From: Acidimicrobiales bacterium
Lineage (GTDB): Bacteria > Actinomycetota > Acidimicrobiia > Acidimicrobiales > Poriferisodalaceae
Assembly (NCBI GenBank): GCA_041394185.1
Contig: JAWKIQ010000005.1
Coordinates: 200,001 to 264,000 of the forward strand
Reading direction: 5' to 3'
DNA length: 64,000 nt
Shown here: positions 8,373 to 18,888 of the stretch, piece after piece
Layout of the letters: each line of letters begins with the position of its first letter
How positions within the stretch are numbered: position 1 is the stretch's first letter
Notes under the pieces: generated by a model
The model's database searches: none
Told to the model about the DNA's origin: nothing
What the model saw: only the letters and a program-made list of their open reading frames with translations
Position numbers and translations under genes: made by a program

Positions 8373-8693
8373 TCACGCAGAGCGCGATATCTCGGGCTCG
8401 CGCGGCACCACGATGGTGTGAACCGCCTCGCCGGGCCGCGCCGGTGACAACCTGCCCACAAACACGATGCCGTTTCTTGGCGTCTTCACCAACACGTTCA
8501 GGTGGTCGACCGGCCCGGCATCGATCGAGGCCACGAAGCAACCGCCGGCGTCTGTTCGCGACGTGCTCAGCAGGTGCAGCGAGCGCGTGTACTCCCAGTG
8601 GCGCACTCGGCGCCGCTGGGGTCCGCGTATCTCGACGACCCCGTCCACCAACGGCTCGCCATCGTCCCATCTGACCCTGCCGGCGAGTTCCAT
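8373..8693 (-). CDS. Small beta-sandwich protein, carboxypeptidase-regulatory-like
   Basis: A 106-residue protein with no signal peptide. The opening GRVRWDDGEPLVDGVVEIRG followed by TDAGGCFVASID recalls the CarboxypepD_reg/transthyretin-like fold, in which a G.V.D..G.PL..V strand pair precedes a T..DG.F strand. No enzymatic residues are apparent. ATG 8693 is preceded by AGGGGAAGGA, an excellent ribosome-binding site, which supports it as a real gene. It is divergent from the lipoprotein gene; two operator-like palindromes lie between them. Confidence 0.65.
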   Translation of the reverse strand: MELAGRVRWDDGEPLVDGVVEIRGPQRRRVRHWEYTRSLHLLSTSRTDAGGCFVASIDAGPVDHLNVLVKTPRNGIVFVGRLSPARPGEAVHTIVVPREPEISRSA

Positions 8694-8762
8694 CGATCGG
8701 TTTCCTTCCCCTGCTCAGCCCGACTGTCGCGTTTCGGCTTGGGGCCATAGTTCTCGACGTCG

Positions 8763-8779
8763 GTTAACGAAGCGTCAAC
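8763..8779. promoter_or_regulatory. Operator-like inverted repeat 1
   Basis: GTTAACGAAGCGTCAAC: 7-base arms with one mismatch around a 3-base centre. It lies in the divergent region between the small beta-sandwich gene and the lipoprotein gene and matches the second site in arm sequence and spacing, as expected for a dimeric helix-turn-helix regulator. Confidence 0.5.
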
Positions 8780-8837
8780 GAAACGACGCCGATCGGTGAA
8801 TTCGACGCAGGCCGAGCCGGCAGATCCACCCCGCCCA

Positions 8838-8854
8838 ATTAACGGGTCGTTAAT
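8838..8854. promoter_or_regulatory. Operator-like inverted repeat 2
   Basis: ATTAACGGGTCGTTAAT: perfect 7-base arms around a 3-base centre, shared consensus TTAACGnnnCGTTAA. The centre is 75 bases from that of site 1 and 53 bases upstream of the lipoprotein ATG, so a bound protein could control transcription in either direction. Confidence 0.55.
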
Positions 8855-8898
8855 GGCAGGGCGACACGATGCATGCCCGCCGACAAGGAGAACTCGAA

Positions 8899-10473
8899 AT
8901 GCCCTCCAGACTCGCAACCGTTGCGCTAGCACTCGGGCTGGCCCTGACCGCCTGTGGGTCAGGCGGCGACACCAACGCATCCGACGGCGCTGACCCCACG
9001 ACGCAGGCGCCCGAGTCGACGCAGCAGACCCAGGACTCATCGCCCACGACGGCACCCGCCGACGACGAAAGCCAGCTGCTCGCTCCGCCCGACGGGTTCG
9101 ACACGATCCGCTTCGCCCCACCCCCGAGCGGCGCAGCGACCCCACCAACGCCGACCTCCGACAACGAGCACGTTGCCCACATGTTCGACACCATCGCCGA
9201 CCTGGTGCTGAACGACCAGAGAGCGGTCGACGCCGTGATGATCGACCAGTTCGATCGAGGCGCCGACGACGAGTCCCCAGAGCTGGTCCTGGCATCGTTC
9301 TCGGCCTCGGCCAGCATCAGCATCGACATCTACGGAACGATCGACGCGTTCTCTCAGGCTGCGCTGGGTGCGGGTCTCGACCCCGACTACTCGAGCTACT
9401 GGAGCGTGAGATCTGAGGCGGCTCAGGTGTTCGTCGCTTACAACCAGGCGGCCTACGACCTACTCGATCAGGCCCGCGGCCTCGACCGCCTGGGCCGCTC
9501 GTGCGTGGCTGCTTTCTTACTGCAGGGCGACAAGGCGTGCAAAGTCAACCCGGACGCGGAGACGATCAATCGGGCCTTCGACGACCTCGACAACGCCACA
9601 GAACTGCCCGACGAGCTCGACGACTTCGACGATCAGTACCCCGCCGGGTTCATCAACGCCGACACCGGTCAGCGCTACAGCCTGTGCGACGAGTGGGATC
9701 CCACCATCGAGCGCCTCGGTCCCCAGCAGATGGAGTTGTTCGATGCCCTGGTAGACGATTCGTGGCTCGATTCGCGGTTCCTCGGCCGAAGCGAGTGCCG
9801 CCGGGATGCCGACCTGGACGAGGACGCCTCCTGGGACATGAACCCGGGTCGGGCCGCTTTCGCTCAGGTGTTCGCAGCGCTGGTCGAGGCCGGTGCGGCC
9901 TCCGAATACGACGAAGCCGTGTACGACAGCGACGACGAGGAACGGTACCTGGCCGTCGGGTTGGCCACGGGTGTGGCGCTCAGCGAGGCGCTCGACATGA
10001 AGGCCGCGGAGGTGCTGCCGACGGTGCAGGAGCCCCAGGCCCGCCTGGCTCTGGCATCGATCGCCGACAGTGCGGCGCACTATCGCTGGCTGCTCGGCCT
10101 GGCGCAGGCTTCCCCCGACGGTTTCGCTGACATCGACTTCATAGCCGAGCTTCTGGGTTGTGCCGATTTCGCCTCCGACCCAGACAACGGCTGCACCGAT
10201 GACCAGTTCGACGAACTCGATCACATCATGACGGCAACGTTCGGCCGCGATCTGGAAGGCGTGGTCGACTGGGACGATGTCGCCGAAGACCTCGAACTGT
10301 GCCGGCTCTGGAACGAGGCCCTGTCGTCGGTAGACCCGGCTACGGCAACGAAGGTCGCCTTCCAGGTCGACTCGATGTATCTGGACGCGCCCGGCACCTA
10401 CCTCGACCGCATGGTGGGGCTCACCGACTGTGACACAGACTTCGACGACACCTCGGGTGACGCTTCCAGCTAG
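8899..10473 (+). CDS. Secreted lipoprotein, unknown function
   Basis: A 524-residue protein with a clear lipoprotein signal: hydrophobic ALALGLALTAC with lipid-modified Cys19, then a Ser/Thr/Pro/Asp-rich linker to about residue 80. The mature part is very acidic and has many scattered cysteines (for example GCADFASDPDNGC), probably disulfide-bonded outside the cell. I do not recognise a family or catalytic motif. ATG 8899 has AAGGAGAA at the right distance; an ATG at 8869 is in frame but would weaken the signal peptide. It converges on the MscS-like gene, with both stops in one CTAG. Confidence 0.8.
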   Translation: MPSRLATVALALGLALTACGSGGDTNASDGADPTTQAPESTQQTQDSSPTTAPADDESQLLAPPDGFDTIRFAPPPSGAATPPTPTSDNEHVAHMFDTIADLVLNDQRAVDAVMIDQFDRGADDESPELVLASFSASASISIDIYGTIDAFSQAALGAGLDPDYSSYWSVRSEAAQVFVAYNQAAYDLLDQARGLDRLGRSCVAAFLLQGDKACKVNPDAETINRAFDDLDNATELPDELDDFDDQYPAGFINADTGQRYSLCDEWDPTIERLGPQQMELFDALVDDSWLDSRFLGRSECRRDADLDEDASWDMNPGRAAFAQVFAALVEAGAASEYDEAVYDSDDEERYLAVGLATGVALSEALDMKAAEVLPTVQEPQARLALASIADSAAHYRWLLGLAQASPDGFADIDFIAELLGCADFASDPDNGCTDDQFDELDHIMTATFGRDLEGVVDWDDVAEDLELCRLWNEALSSVDPATATKVAFQVDSMYLDAPGTYLDRMVGLTDCDTDFDDTSGDASS

Positions 10474-11291
10474 CCAGACAACGAAGCGGTGACCGCCTCG
10501 AGTGTCAGGTTCGTGGTCTGGCCCACCGACACACCCTCGTCTTCCAGTGCGTCGACCAGTTCGTCCAGCAGCATTCCTCGATAGCGAGGCTCCTCGGTGC
10601 GGTCGGCTATCCAGGCAAACACGTTGAAGAACATGGCCTCGCCACCTACGTGGTCGAATGCCACGAACGCTCGCTTGCCCGGCTGGTTCCATTCCAGTTC
10701 CGACACCACGCGTTCCATCACCACCTGGGCCCGGCGCCTGTCCTCTGAGCGATCAAGCGGTATCTGCACCGTGATGCGCCAACCGCCGAGTCGGCTGTGG
10801 TTGAGCACCTCACCGTCCTGGAACATCGAGTTGGGGATCCAGGCCTTCGAGCCGTCGGGCAGCTCGAGCTCGGTGCGCAGCAACGATCGATGCACCACCG
10901 TTCCGTGCCGCGAGCCCACCGTGACCACGTCCCCCTCGACGCACACGTCGTCTATCCGCACCATCGCGCCGGCCACCAGGTTCTGCCCTACCGGCGTGAA
11001 CACCACCGCGCCGGTGAAACCTATGGTGGCCATCACCGCTGCCATACCCGAGACGTCGACTCCTATTGCGGCTATCCCTGCAATAGCACCCAACAGTCGC
11101 ACGACCTTGGGCACGAAGTAGGCCATCTGGCCACGAATTCGTTCGTCATCGATACGACTCACGAGCCCCTTCATGACGCGCAGCGCGACGAGCGTCGCCA
11201 ACGCCACCGCCAGCAAGCGCAACGAGGTACGCGTGGCGAGCACCGCTGCCTCGCTTGAACCGGCCGCCGTCTCGAGCCTGCTCAGGTCCAC
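10470..11291 (-). CDS. MscS-type mechanosensitive channel family protein
   Basis: A 273-residue membrane protein. Hydrophobic helices lie near the N-terminus (LRLLAVALATLVALRVM, VVRLLGAIAGIAAIGVDV). The pore-like helix MAAVMATIGFTGAVVFTPVG leads into the beta domain (QNLVAGAMVRIDDVCVEGD, VTVGSRHGTVV, LPDGSKAWIPNSMF) characteristic of MscS. It probably relieves turgor on osmotic downshock. GTG 11291 is preceded by GGGAAGG; a longer version from 11369 lacks support. Confidence 0.88.
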   Translation of the reverse strand: MDLSRLETAAGSSEAAVLATRTSLRLLAVALATLVALRVMKGLVSRIDDERIRGQMAYFVPKVVRLLGAIAGIAAIGVDVSGMAAVMATIGFTGAVVFTPVGQNLVAGAMVRIDDVCVEGDVVTVGSRHGTVVHRSLLRTELELPDGSKAWIPNSMFQDGEVLNHSRLGGWRITVQIPLDRSEDRRRAQVVMERVVSELEWNQPGKRAFVAFDHVGGEAMFFNVFAWIADRTEEPRYRGMLLDELVDALEDEGVSVGQTTNLTLEAVTASLSG

Positions 11292-11424
11292 TGGAACACC
11301 TTCCCAATCAACCCGCCCCGCACAGTCCGTAATGAAACCGTAACATGAGAGCGCGCCGGGGCCAAGCATTTGTACTGAACAGGGCTATCCGGTCTGTGGT
11401 CGGGAGACCTGCGATGCTGATGCA

Positions 11425-11793
11425 ATGAACTGGGTCAACAACAAGCAGTTGCACCGCTTCGATCCGCCGCTCGCCGTCGAGCACCTCGTCTACGAGGTCA
11501 AGCCGCAGGCGTTCGACAGCTGGCTGGAGGCCGAGTTCGAGTTCTGGACCAAGGGCGAGGCCGACCGCTTCCCGATCCTCGTCGGCAAGGAGATGTGGCT
11601 GTGCGAGGGCGACCCGCACAAGGTGACCATCATCTTGTACTGGGAGAGCCTCGAGCAGTGGAAGGCGATCGATCCGCAGTGGCTGGCCGAGCACGAGCGG
11701 CAATTCAGCGAGGTCGTCGGTGCCGACAACTTCCGCCTCGTTTTCGAGGGTCATGCCCAGGAGCAGTACTTCAAGATCAGCGAGTACCGCTGA
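11425..11793 (+). CDS. TIGR03792-like small protein
   Basis: A 122-residue soluble protein, apparently a single ferredoxin-like alpha/beta domain related to antibiotic monooxygenases. The run WTKGEADRFPILVGKEMWL and then WESLEQWKAIDPQWLAEHER resembles the uncharacterised family TIGR03792, described in cyanobacteria and other bacteria. No cofactor-binding motif is seen and the role is unknown. It is flanked by the divergent MscS gene and the convergent helical-repeat gene; no operon partner is evident. Confidence 0.75.
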   Translation: MNWVNNKQLHRFDPPLAVEHLVYEVKPQAFDSWLEAEFEFWTKGEADRFPILVGKEMWLCEGDPHKVTIILYWESLEQWKAIDPQWLAEHERQFSEVVGADNFRLVFEGHAQEQYFKISEYR

Positions 11794-11828
11794 CCCAGCC
11801 TGCGCTAGGCCTCGACGCTGTGCACAGG

Positions 11829-14342
11829 TCAAATCGTGCGGAAACGCCGAAGCTCGCGTTGGAGCCGCGACGACCCCACGGCGGACGCGATCTCGCGAAG
11901 TCCTGCCGGCAGAGGGGCCACCCCCGCTAGGGCCGCCGCGTCGCATGCGACTGACGCGACCGCAGCCGCGTCGCGTGCAGCTCCAATTCGCTCGAGGATT
12001 GCAATGCTCAGGTCACGGGCCAGCGCTGGATCGAACTGCACCATCGCAGCCAGCGACTTCGCAAGGCGTACCGGCTTCACGATCTTCGCGTCGACGAGCC
12101 GACCGACCTCCGACACGATGGCGTCGACCGTCGAACGCTCTGTCGAGCACAGCGCGATCGCTGCATCGACGGCGGCGGTACTGACCACCGCGGCCTTGGC
12201 ACCCAGACCCATACCAACCACGAACGGGGCCAGCGGACCCGCCGGCTGGTCGGTTGAGACCAGGGCTTCGAGAACATCCCGCAAACCGCTACTGGTGTAC
12301 GGAGACGGCTCTTTGTCGATGCCCTCGGCCAGGTTCGAGGCCCCGGCGATAGCCAGGAGATCCAGGTGGTGGGGAACGAGCGTCAACTGCCAGCGAGCCT
12401 CGAGATCGCTGTAGTTGTAGCTCTCAGGAGCAACGTAGCTCAGGATCCTCAGATCCTCTTCGGTGCCCACGACGTCGAATTCTGTTCTGAGCCCGGGCGC
12501 CAACCAGTCGAAACGGTGACCGGGAGGTAGGGCAAGAGGGCTTTCCGCGAAGTGCACCACAGCGTGACAGCGATACCGGCGACACGGGTCCGGCACCGGC
12601 GACGGCTCCCAGGACGCCTCCACTCGGAGGTACTGGTGATCTGCGTCCGACCGGAGGGCACACAGCCGCCGACTTGCGGGAGCCGAGCCTGGGGCCTCGG
12701 CCAGGCGCTTCCTTGCCTCGGCAGGGTCGATCCGACCGCCGACGTGCTGCGGCATGGCCAGATAAGGACGCGACTCGCCCGCGGCCACACTCTGCAAGAC
12801 CTCGCGGAGCACGGCGCCGCCAATGGTCCTTGAGCTGATGGTCCACTGCTGGGGATCAACACCGGCGAGCATCAGCGATGCGACGGCGGCGAATCTCTCT
12901 GGCTGCCCTTTGGGCCACTCATTGGTCGCAGCTCGAGACGCAACAGGAGCGAACAGCTCGCGCCGCGCGCCGAGAGACATCGAGGCGACTCGCAGGACGC
13001 CCTCGATCACCCGATCGAACAGGATCGGGGCGGCCGTCCCCTCCATCGCCGATGCGAGCCCAAGCACGAGTTGATCCTCGTCCAATGCCGCTGGCATCCG
13101 CTCTCGGGGAGGAGGCGTCCAGGCGCCCGTAAGCCCTGAGGCCGCCATCTCGGCACCAGTTGCGACGGCCCACGCCCCCATCAGCGACGGGGCCAGGGCC
13201 CGGGCCGCGGTGTTGAGCGCCTGCTGCGTCTCGGCCGATAGATCCGACCACCAGGCTGCAACCAGATCGATGGCGCGTGCCTGCACGTCCGCACTGGTGT
13301 GCCCGAGCGCCGCACCCAACGACAAGGCGGCAGCGTCTCGCCACTCGGGTGCCCTGCCGATTCGCTTCAACAGAGCGATCTGCGGGTTCGCCAGCGACTT
13401 GGAGCCAAGGAAGAACGGACCGTCTGCGTGCTCGAGAACGATGTCGGGACGCACCGAGTCGGAAGCCAGCAACTCCTTGACGACGCTCAGGCCGTATTTG
13501 ACGACCGCTGGCTTGGTCGATCGTTGAAGCGACGAGTAGGTCTCGGCCCTGGCAGCCTTCTCGGCATGCGTCGGGCCGAGCTGCTTCAACAACTCCAGAT
13601 ATGACCGCGGATCGGCGCGGTCGATCTCGATCTGCAGGGCCCGAAGCGCCGAGTCGATCAGTCGGTCGCGGCTGACTGTGCCCTCCGCTGACAAGACAAG
13701 CAGCGCCGGGACCCAGCCAGACTCCTCCGGCCCCGGTTCTCCGAGCCGCTCTTCGAGGTCGAGCATTGCCGCCCAACCGACCCACGGGCCGCCGATGCCG
13801 ATCGAAGGGTCGTCAAAAAGCCTCCACATGTCGTCGATCAGCTCGGGGTGCTCCCGAAGCTTCCGGGCGACCGGAAATAGGCTGGACGCCATCTGCACCA
13901 GGTACTCACGGCCTGATGGCTTTGTGGTGAGACCCGCAGCCTGGAGCGCGTGACCGAGGTTCCAGTGCGTCGCCGAGCGGTTCTTCAGCAGCCGCTCTGC
14001 CAGGCCGTCCAGCCAACTCGGCCGGAGCTCGGCCATCAGATCGACGGCTGCAGTCAGATCGATACTCACCGCCGAGTAGTCGATACCAGCGGCGGCCTTG
14101 TTCACAGTGCTGGCGCTGGCCAGGACCGCAAGAGCGGCTGCACCGGCGCGGCGTTTGGCGTCCAACCAGCTCTCGTTGCGGTCGTAGTGGCGATACTGCT
14201 TCTCGGCGAACGCGGCGATCGTGGTGCGCATCGAACGCAGCTGCTTGGGCCCCACCTCACGGCACCACGCCGCCACTCCAGCGCTGTCGAGCGCCTGGAC
14301 GTGCCTATCGAGCTGCGCCATCAGCTCGGCGGTTTCGGTCAT
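11829..14342 (-). CDS. Large helical-repeat protein (DUF6493-like), partner of SWIM protein
   Basis: An 837-residue soluble protein without signal peptide or membrane helix. It consists mainly of amphipathic helices rich in Ala, Leu and Arg, consistent with HEAT/ARM-like repeats; a more beta-like stretch appears near residues 560-660. No nuclease, kinase or ATPase motif is visible. Its ATG overlaps the stop of the SWIM zinc-finger gene in ATGA, so the two products are probably made together. From memory, similar large proteins (DUF6493) accompany SWIM proteins in actinobacterial operons with MoxR ATPases and VWA proteins; no such partners lie nearby here. The function is unknown. Confidence 0.7.
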   Translation of the reverse strand: MTETAELMAQLDRHVQALDSAGVAAWCREVGPKQLRSMRTTIAAFAEKQYRHYDRNESWLDAKRRAGAAALAVLASASTVNKAAAGIDYSAVSIDLTAAVDLMAELRPSWLDGLAERLLKNRSATHWNLGHALQAAGLTTKPSGREYLVQMASSLFPVARKLREHPELIDDMWRLFDDPSIGIGGPWVGWAAMLDLEERLGEPGPEESGWVPALLVLSAEGTVSRDRLIDSALRALQIEIDRADPRSYLELLKQLGPTHAEKAARAETYSSLQRSTKPAVVKYGLSVVKELLASDSVRPDIVLEHADGPFFLGSKSLANPQIALLKRIGRAPEWRDAAALSLGAALGHTSADVQARAIDLVAAWWSDLSAETQQALNTAARALAPSLMGAWAVATGAEMAASGLTGAWTPPPRERMPAALDEDQLVLGLASAMEGTAAPILFDRVIEGVLRVASMSLGARRELFAPVASRAATNEWPKGQPERFAAVASLMLAGVDPQQWTISSRTIGGAVLREVLQSVAAGESRPYLAMPQHVGGRIDPAEARKRLAEAPGSAPASRRLCALRSDADHQYLRVEASWEPSPVPDPCRRYRCHAVVHFAESPLALPPGHRFDWLAPGLRTEFDVVGTEEDLRILSYVAPESYNYSDLEARWQLTLVPHHLDLLAIAGASNLAEGIDKEPSPYTSSGLRDVLEALVSTDQPAGPLAPFVVGMGLGAKAAVVSTAAVDAAIALCSTERSTVDAIVSEVGRLVDAKIVKPVRLAKSLAAMVQFDPALARDLSIAILERIGAARDAAAVASVACDAAALAGVAPLPAGLREIASAVGSSRLQRELRRFRTI

Positions 14343-15709
14343 CGGCCCATCACCTCGCGGCGGTGCGCCACGGCCGCAAGCACGTGCTTGCATGGCCCTC
14401 TGCTGCCGAGATAGCGGGCGTACCAGGCGCAGGTGCAGGTCGACCCCTCCGCCCCTTGACCCGCTAGCTGGACGACGTGGTGGTGATCTCCGCTGAGCAC
14501 CTTGCATCTGCTCATGTCGGGGCCGTCGAAGCTCACTGCCCCGGCGTCGAGCAAGGCTCTGCTTGACAACAGCCTGGGGTTCAACTCGTCGATCACGCCA
14601 CCGAACGGCAGCAGGCGATGGAAGCTGCCACCGAGGCCCGGGTCGAAGCCGACCCTGCCCGCAGCAGCCAACATGTCGACAGACCTCGCAGCCGAGGCCG
14701 CGTCGAATCCGAGGCCTGCAGCGATGTCTTCGACTGACGCCACCGGCCGCAAGCCGAGCGCCAACTCGACCATCTCGGCAGCGTCGACGTCTTGCGCGCT
14801 CAGCGCCTCGAGCAGGCCCCCCTCCCCTGAGAATCCCCGTGCCGGCTCAGGGCTCACCGAAAGGGTCAGGCGAGCCGAGGGCAGGGTCAGCTCCCATACG
14901 CTCGCCGTCGGCATGCCCGGTTCGGTCTCGGTTGACCAAACGACCAGCCGTTCGGCGAAACGCAGCAGGGGCTTGAACGCAGCCAGGCGATCAGGGCCGA
15001 TCAGGGTCACCGATCGCGGACCCGGGCGCAGACCCAGCCGCAGGCCCGAACCCGCCTGTTCTACGTGAAGGCTCCCGCGGGACTTGGTCGGCATCGTTTG
15101 AATCAGCTTCCTGAACGCTGCGGCTCCGACGTCGAGGCGCTGCTTCGAGCGACGCTGGACGACCTGAGTCTCGCCGAAGCCCCTGACCCAACGCGTTGGA
15201 AGCGGCACCTGCTTCTCGACCAGCGTTCCCCCCATGGTGTCGACCTCGAGCCGATCTGACCCGACCCGCAGGCGCAGCGGGTCCGACGCCGCGAGCGATG
15301 ACAGTGCGGCTCTAAGGGGCGGATTCACGTCGACGTTGGTGGTGCCTGTCGAGGCGTGATCGATGTCGAGGCCGTCGGACGCAATGTCGAGGCGAGCGTG
15401 AACGCCCGAGCACGCCGAGAACGACTCGAATCTGAGGCATTCGCCATCGAACGTCACCACGGGATCGGAGTCGCGGATGCGCTTGGCGATCGAGTTCCAC
15501 GGTTCGAAGTAGCGCGAGCCGGCAACTGTAGCGACGGCTAGTAGGGCGGCGGCCACTACGTCGGGCCTCACTACGAACGCCTCGACGAAGCAAGGCGATC
15601 GACCCGTCAGCTGCTCGGGAGGCGTGAACGTGCTCAGCCCGAGCTGTGGTGTCGTTCCAGGGAAGAGCTTCGATGGCGATTCGTACTGATAGGTGATCGT
15701 GTTGGCCAC
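14339..15709 (-). CDS. SWIM zinc-finger protein
   Basis: A 456-residue protein with a C-terminal SWIM finger of form CxCxnCxH: CTCAWYARYLGSRGPCKHVL. SWIM fingers bind DNA or proteins. The N-terminal 350 residues look like mixed alpha/beta structure with no recognised fold. GTG 15709 has GGGAGGC upstream, better than the more distal ATG at 15736. It is coupled by an ATGA overlap to the helical-repeat gene. The operon lies between housekeeping genes and has ordinary base composition. Confidence 0.82.
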   Translation of the reverse strand: MANTITYQYESPSKLFPGTTPQLGLSTFTPPEQLTGRSPCFVEAFVVRPDVVAAALLAVATVAGSRYFEPWNSIAKRIRDSDPVVTFDGECLRFESFSACSGVHARLDIASDGLDIDHASTGTTNVDVNPPLRAALSSLAASDPLRLRVGSDRLEVDTMGGTLVEKQVPLPTRWVRGFGETQVVQRRSKQRLDVGAAAFRKLIQTMPTKSRGSLHVEQAGSGLRLGLRPGPRSVTLIGPDRLAAFKPLLRFAERLVVWSTETEPGMPTASVWELTLPSARLTLSVSPEPARGFSGEGGLLEALSAQDVDAAEMVELALGLRPVASVEDIAAGLGFDAASAARSVDMLAAAGRVGFDPGLGGSFHRLLPFGGVIDELNPRLLSSRALLDAGAVSFDGPDMSRCKVLSGDHHHVVQLAGQGAEGSTCTCAWYARYLGSRGPCKHVLAAVAHRREVMGR

Positions 15710-15745
15710 CGATGCCTCCCACCGCCGGTGCGGCATAGCACCTGC

Positions 15746-17167
15746 CTAGCTACGGACCCTCTCCCAGTCGGCTGCCAGGCGCTTCCCAAAACGCTTGCGT
15801 TGCTCGGCCACCGCGGCGGGCCCTCCCCCGCCCCTGGTGGTGCGGCGCTTGACCGCTGCGCCAGGCTCGAGGATCAGGGCCGCTTCCTCGCCGAGGTGCG
15901 GTGATGCGGCCACCAACTCGGCCAGCGACCCTTCGCCGCCGAGGGCCCGGCGAACCAGCTCGCCGACAACGGCGTGGGCATCGCGGAAGGCCATTCCGTT
16001 GACCACCAGGTGTTCTGCCAGGTCGGTGGCAGCCGAATAGGGCGAGTCAGCTGCCGCAGCCATGCGGTCGCCCCTGATGGTCAATGTCGAGATCATGCCG
16101 TCGAGAGCCAGCAGGGTCAGTCGGACCGTGTCGAGGGCGTCGAACAGCGGCTCCTTGTCCTCCTGCATGTCCTTGTTGTAGGTAAGGGGAAGACCCTTCA
16201 TCGTCGTCAGCAACCCGGTCAGGTGGCCCACGAGTCGACCCGCCTTGCCCCGGGCCAGCTCTGCGATGTCGGGGTTCTTCTTCTGGGGCATCATCGACGA
16301 ACCCGTCGAGAACCCGTCGTCGAGTGTGACGAAACCGAACTCGTCGGTCGCCCAAAGGATCAACTCTTCGCCGATGCGGCTGAGGTGCACACCCAGCATC
16401 GTCAGGGCATACAGGGTGTCGGCCACGAAATCTCTGTCGGCCACGGCGTCGAGGCTGTTGTCGAACACGGCCGAAAAGCCCAGGTAGTCGGCCGACAGCT
16501 GCGGGTCGAGCGGCAGCGACGAGCCGGCGAGGGCTCCGGCGCCAAGCACCGAAACGTCGGTGCGGCGCCGGGCATCGAGCAGGCGGTCGACGTCTCTGGC
16601 CAAGGCCCAACCGTGGGCCAGGAAGTGGTGGCCCAACATCACCGGCTGCGCTCGCTGCAGGTGGGTGTAGCCGGGCAGATACCAGCCGTTCTCGATGGCC
16701 TCGTCGGCGCGGGCCAGCAGGGTTTGCTGGAACCCCAGAACCAGTTCTGCGACCTCGGTGATCTCGCGGCGGGTGATCAGCCTGACATCGGTGGCCACCT
16801 GGTCGTTTCGGCTACGGCCGGTGTGCATCTTGGCCCCGGCCGGCGCTATTTCGGTGACCCGCCTTTCGACCGCGGTGTGGATGTCTTCGTCCGATGCGAC
16901 GAACACCATCGTTCCCGACTCGATTTCGGCCTGAACCTGGTCGAGGGCCGCCAAGACGCTGTCGCGTTCACCGATGGTGAACAACCCGACGTCGCACAAC
17001 ATGCGCACGTGAGCCCGAGACCCTTCGATGTCTTCGCGATACATCCGCCGGTCGAAGGGCAACGAGTCGTTGAGGGCCTGCAACGCCTCGGCCGGACCGC
17101 CGGCGAACCGCCCGTGCCAGAGGGTCTGACCCTGCTGTGGCTGGGCGCCTGAAGTGTCTGCGCTCAC
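15746..17167 (-). CDS. argH: Argininosuccinate lyase
   Basis: Last step of arginine synthesis: splits argininosuccinate into arginine and fumarate. 473 residues, full length. Seen: TLWHGRFAGGPAEALQALN at the start, HTGRSRNDQVATD, and the fumarase/aspartase superfamily signature GSSMMPQKKNPD that carries the catalytic Ser. GTG start at 17167, six bases after the argG stop. It is the distal gene of the arg operon; the SWIM operon starts 37 bases downstream on the same strand. Confidence 0.97.
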   Translation of the reverse strand: MSADTSGAQPQQGQTLWHGRFAGGPAEALQALNDSLPFDRRMYREDIEGSRAHVRMLCDVGLFTIGERDSVLAALDQVQAEIESGTMVFVASDEDIHTAVERRVTEIAPAGAKMHTGRSRNDQVATDVRLITRREITEVAELVLGFQQTLLARADEAIENGWYLPGYTHLQRAQPVMLGHHFLAHGWALARDVDRLLDARRRTDVSVLGAGALAGSSLPLDPQLSADYLGFSAVFDNSLDAVADRDFVADTLYALTMLGVHLSRIGEELILWATDEFGFVTLDDGFSTGSSMMPQKKNPDIAELARGKAGRLVGHLTGLLTTMKGLPLTYNKDMQEDKEPLFDALDTVRLTLLALDGMISTLTIRGDRMAAAADSPYSAATDLAEHLVVNGMAFRDAHAVVGELVRRALGGEGSLAELVAASPHLGEEAALILEPGAAVKRRTTRGGGGPAAVAEQRKRFGKRLAADWERVRS

Positions 17168-17173
17168 AGCGAC

Positions 17174-18391
<1,218 letters not shown>

Positions 18392-18419
18392 TTGTTGCTC
18401 CTGATGAGGGCCGGGGCGA

Positions 18420-18878
18420 TCAGAGCCCGGCGAGATCCTTGAATTCTGCCGCCACCACGGCGGCCTCGATGCCAGCTGCGACAACCACCAGGATGGTGTC
18501 GTCACCGGCCACCGTACCGATGATGTCGGCGCGCCCCGACCGGTCTAGGGCAGAGGCCACCACATGGGCAGACCCGGGCGGCGTTCGCAGCACCACGACG
18601 GGGTCGTTGTCGGCGATCTCGACCACCCAGTCGGAGAACACCCTGCGCACATGGTCCTCGGGCGCCTGGCGCTGGTGGGCGATCTCGGGCACTGCGTAGA
18701 TCGAGTCGCCTCCGGGCACCCGGACCTTTACCGCACCCAGCTCCTCGAGGTCGCGCGACACCGTTGCCTGGGTGGCGTCGAAGCCACCTTCGGCGAGCAG
18801 GTCGACCAACTGCCCCTGCGACGTCACCTGATGGTCGGAGAGGATCTTTTCGATCGCGTGCTGTCGTTGGGCCTTCAT
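18420..18878 (-). CDS. argR: Arginine repressor ArgR
   Basis: Arginine-responsive transcription regulator, usually a hexamer when ligand-bound. 152 residues: winged helix at about 1-70 (LVDLLAEGGFDATQATVSRD is the recognition region) and a C-terminal oligomerisation and arginine-binding domain, in which DDTILVVV contains the family Asp pair. It sits inside the operon it presumably controls, between argF and argG. ATG 18878 is used; an upstream extension to 18923 would overlap argF and has no homologous look. Confidence 0.95.
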   Translation of the reverse strand: MKAQRQHAIEKILSDHQVTSQGQLVDLLAEGGFDATQATVSRDLEELGAVKVRVPGGDSIYAVPEIAHQRQAPEDHVRRVFSDWVVEIADNDPVVVLRTPPGSAHVVASALDRSGRADIIGTVAGDDTILVVVAAGIEAAVVAAEFKDLAGL

Positions 18879-18888
18879 CGCTGCACCG

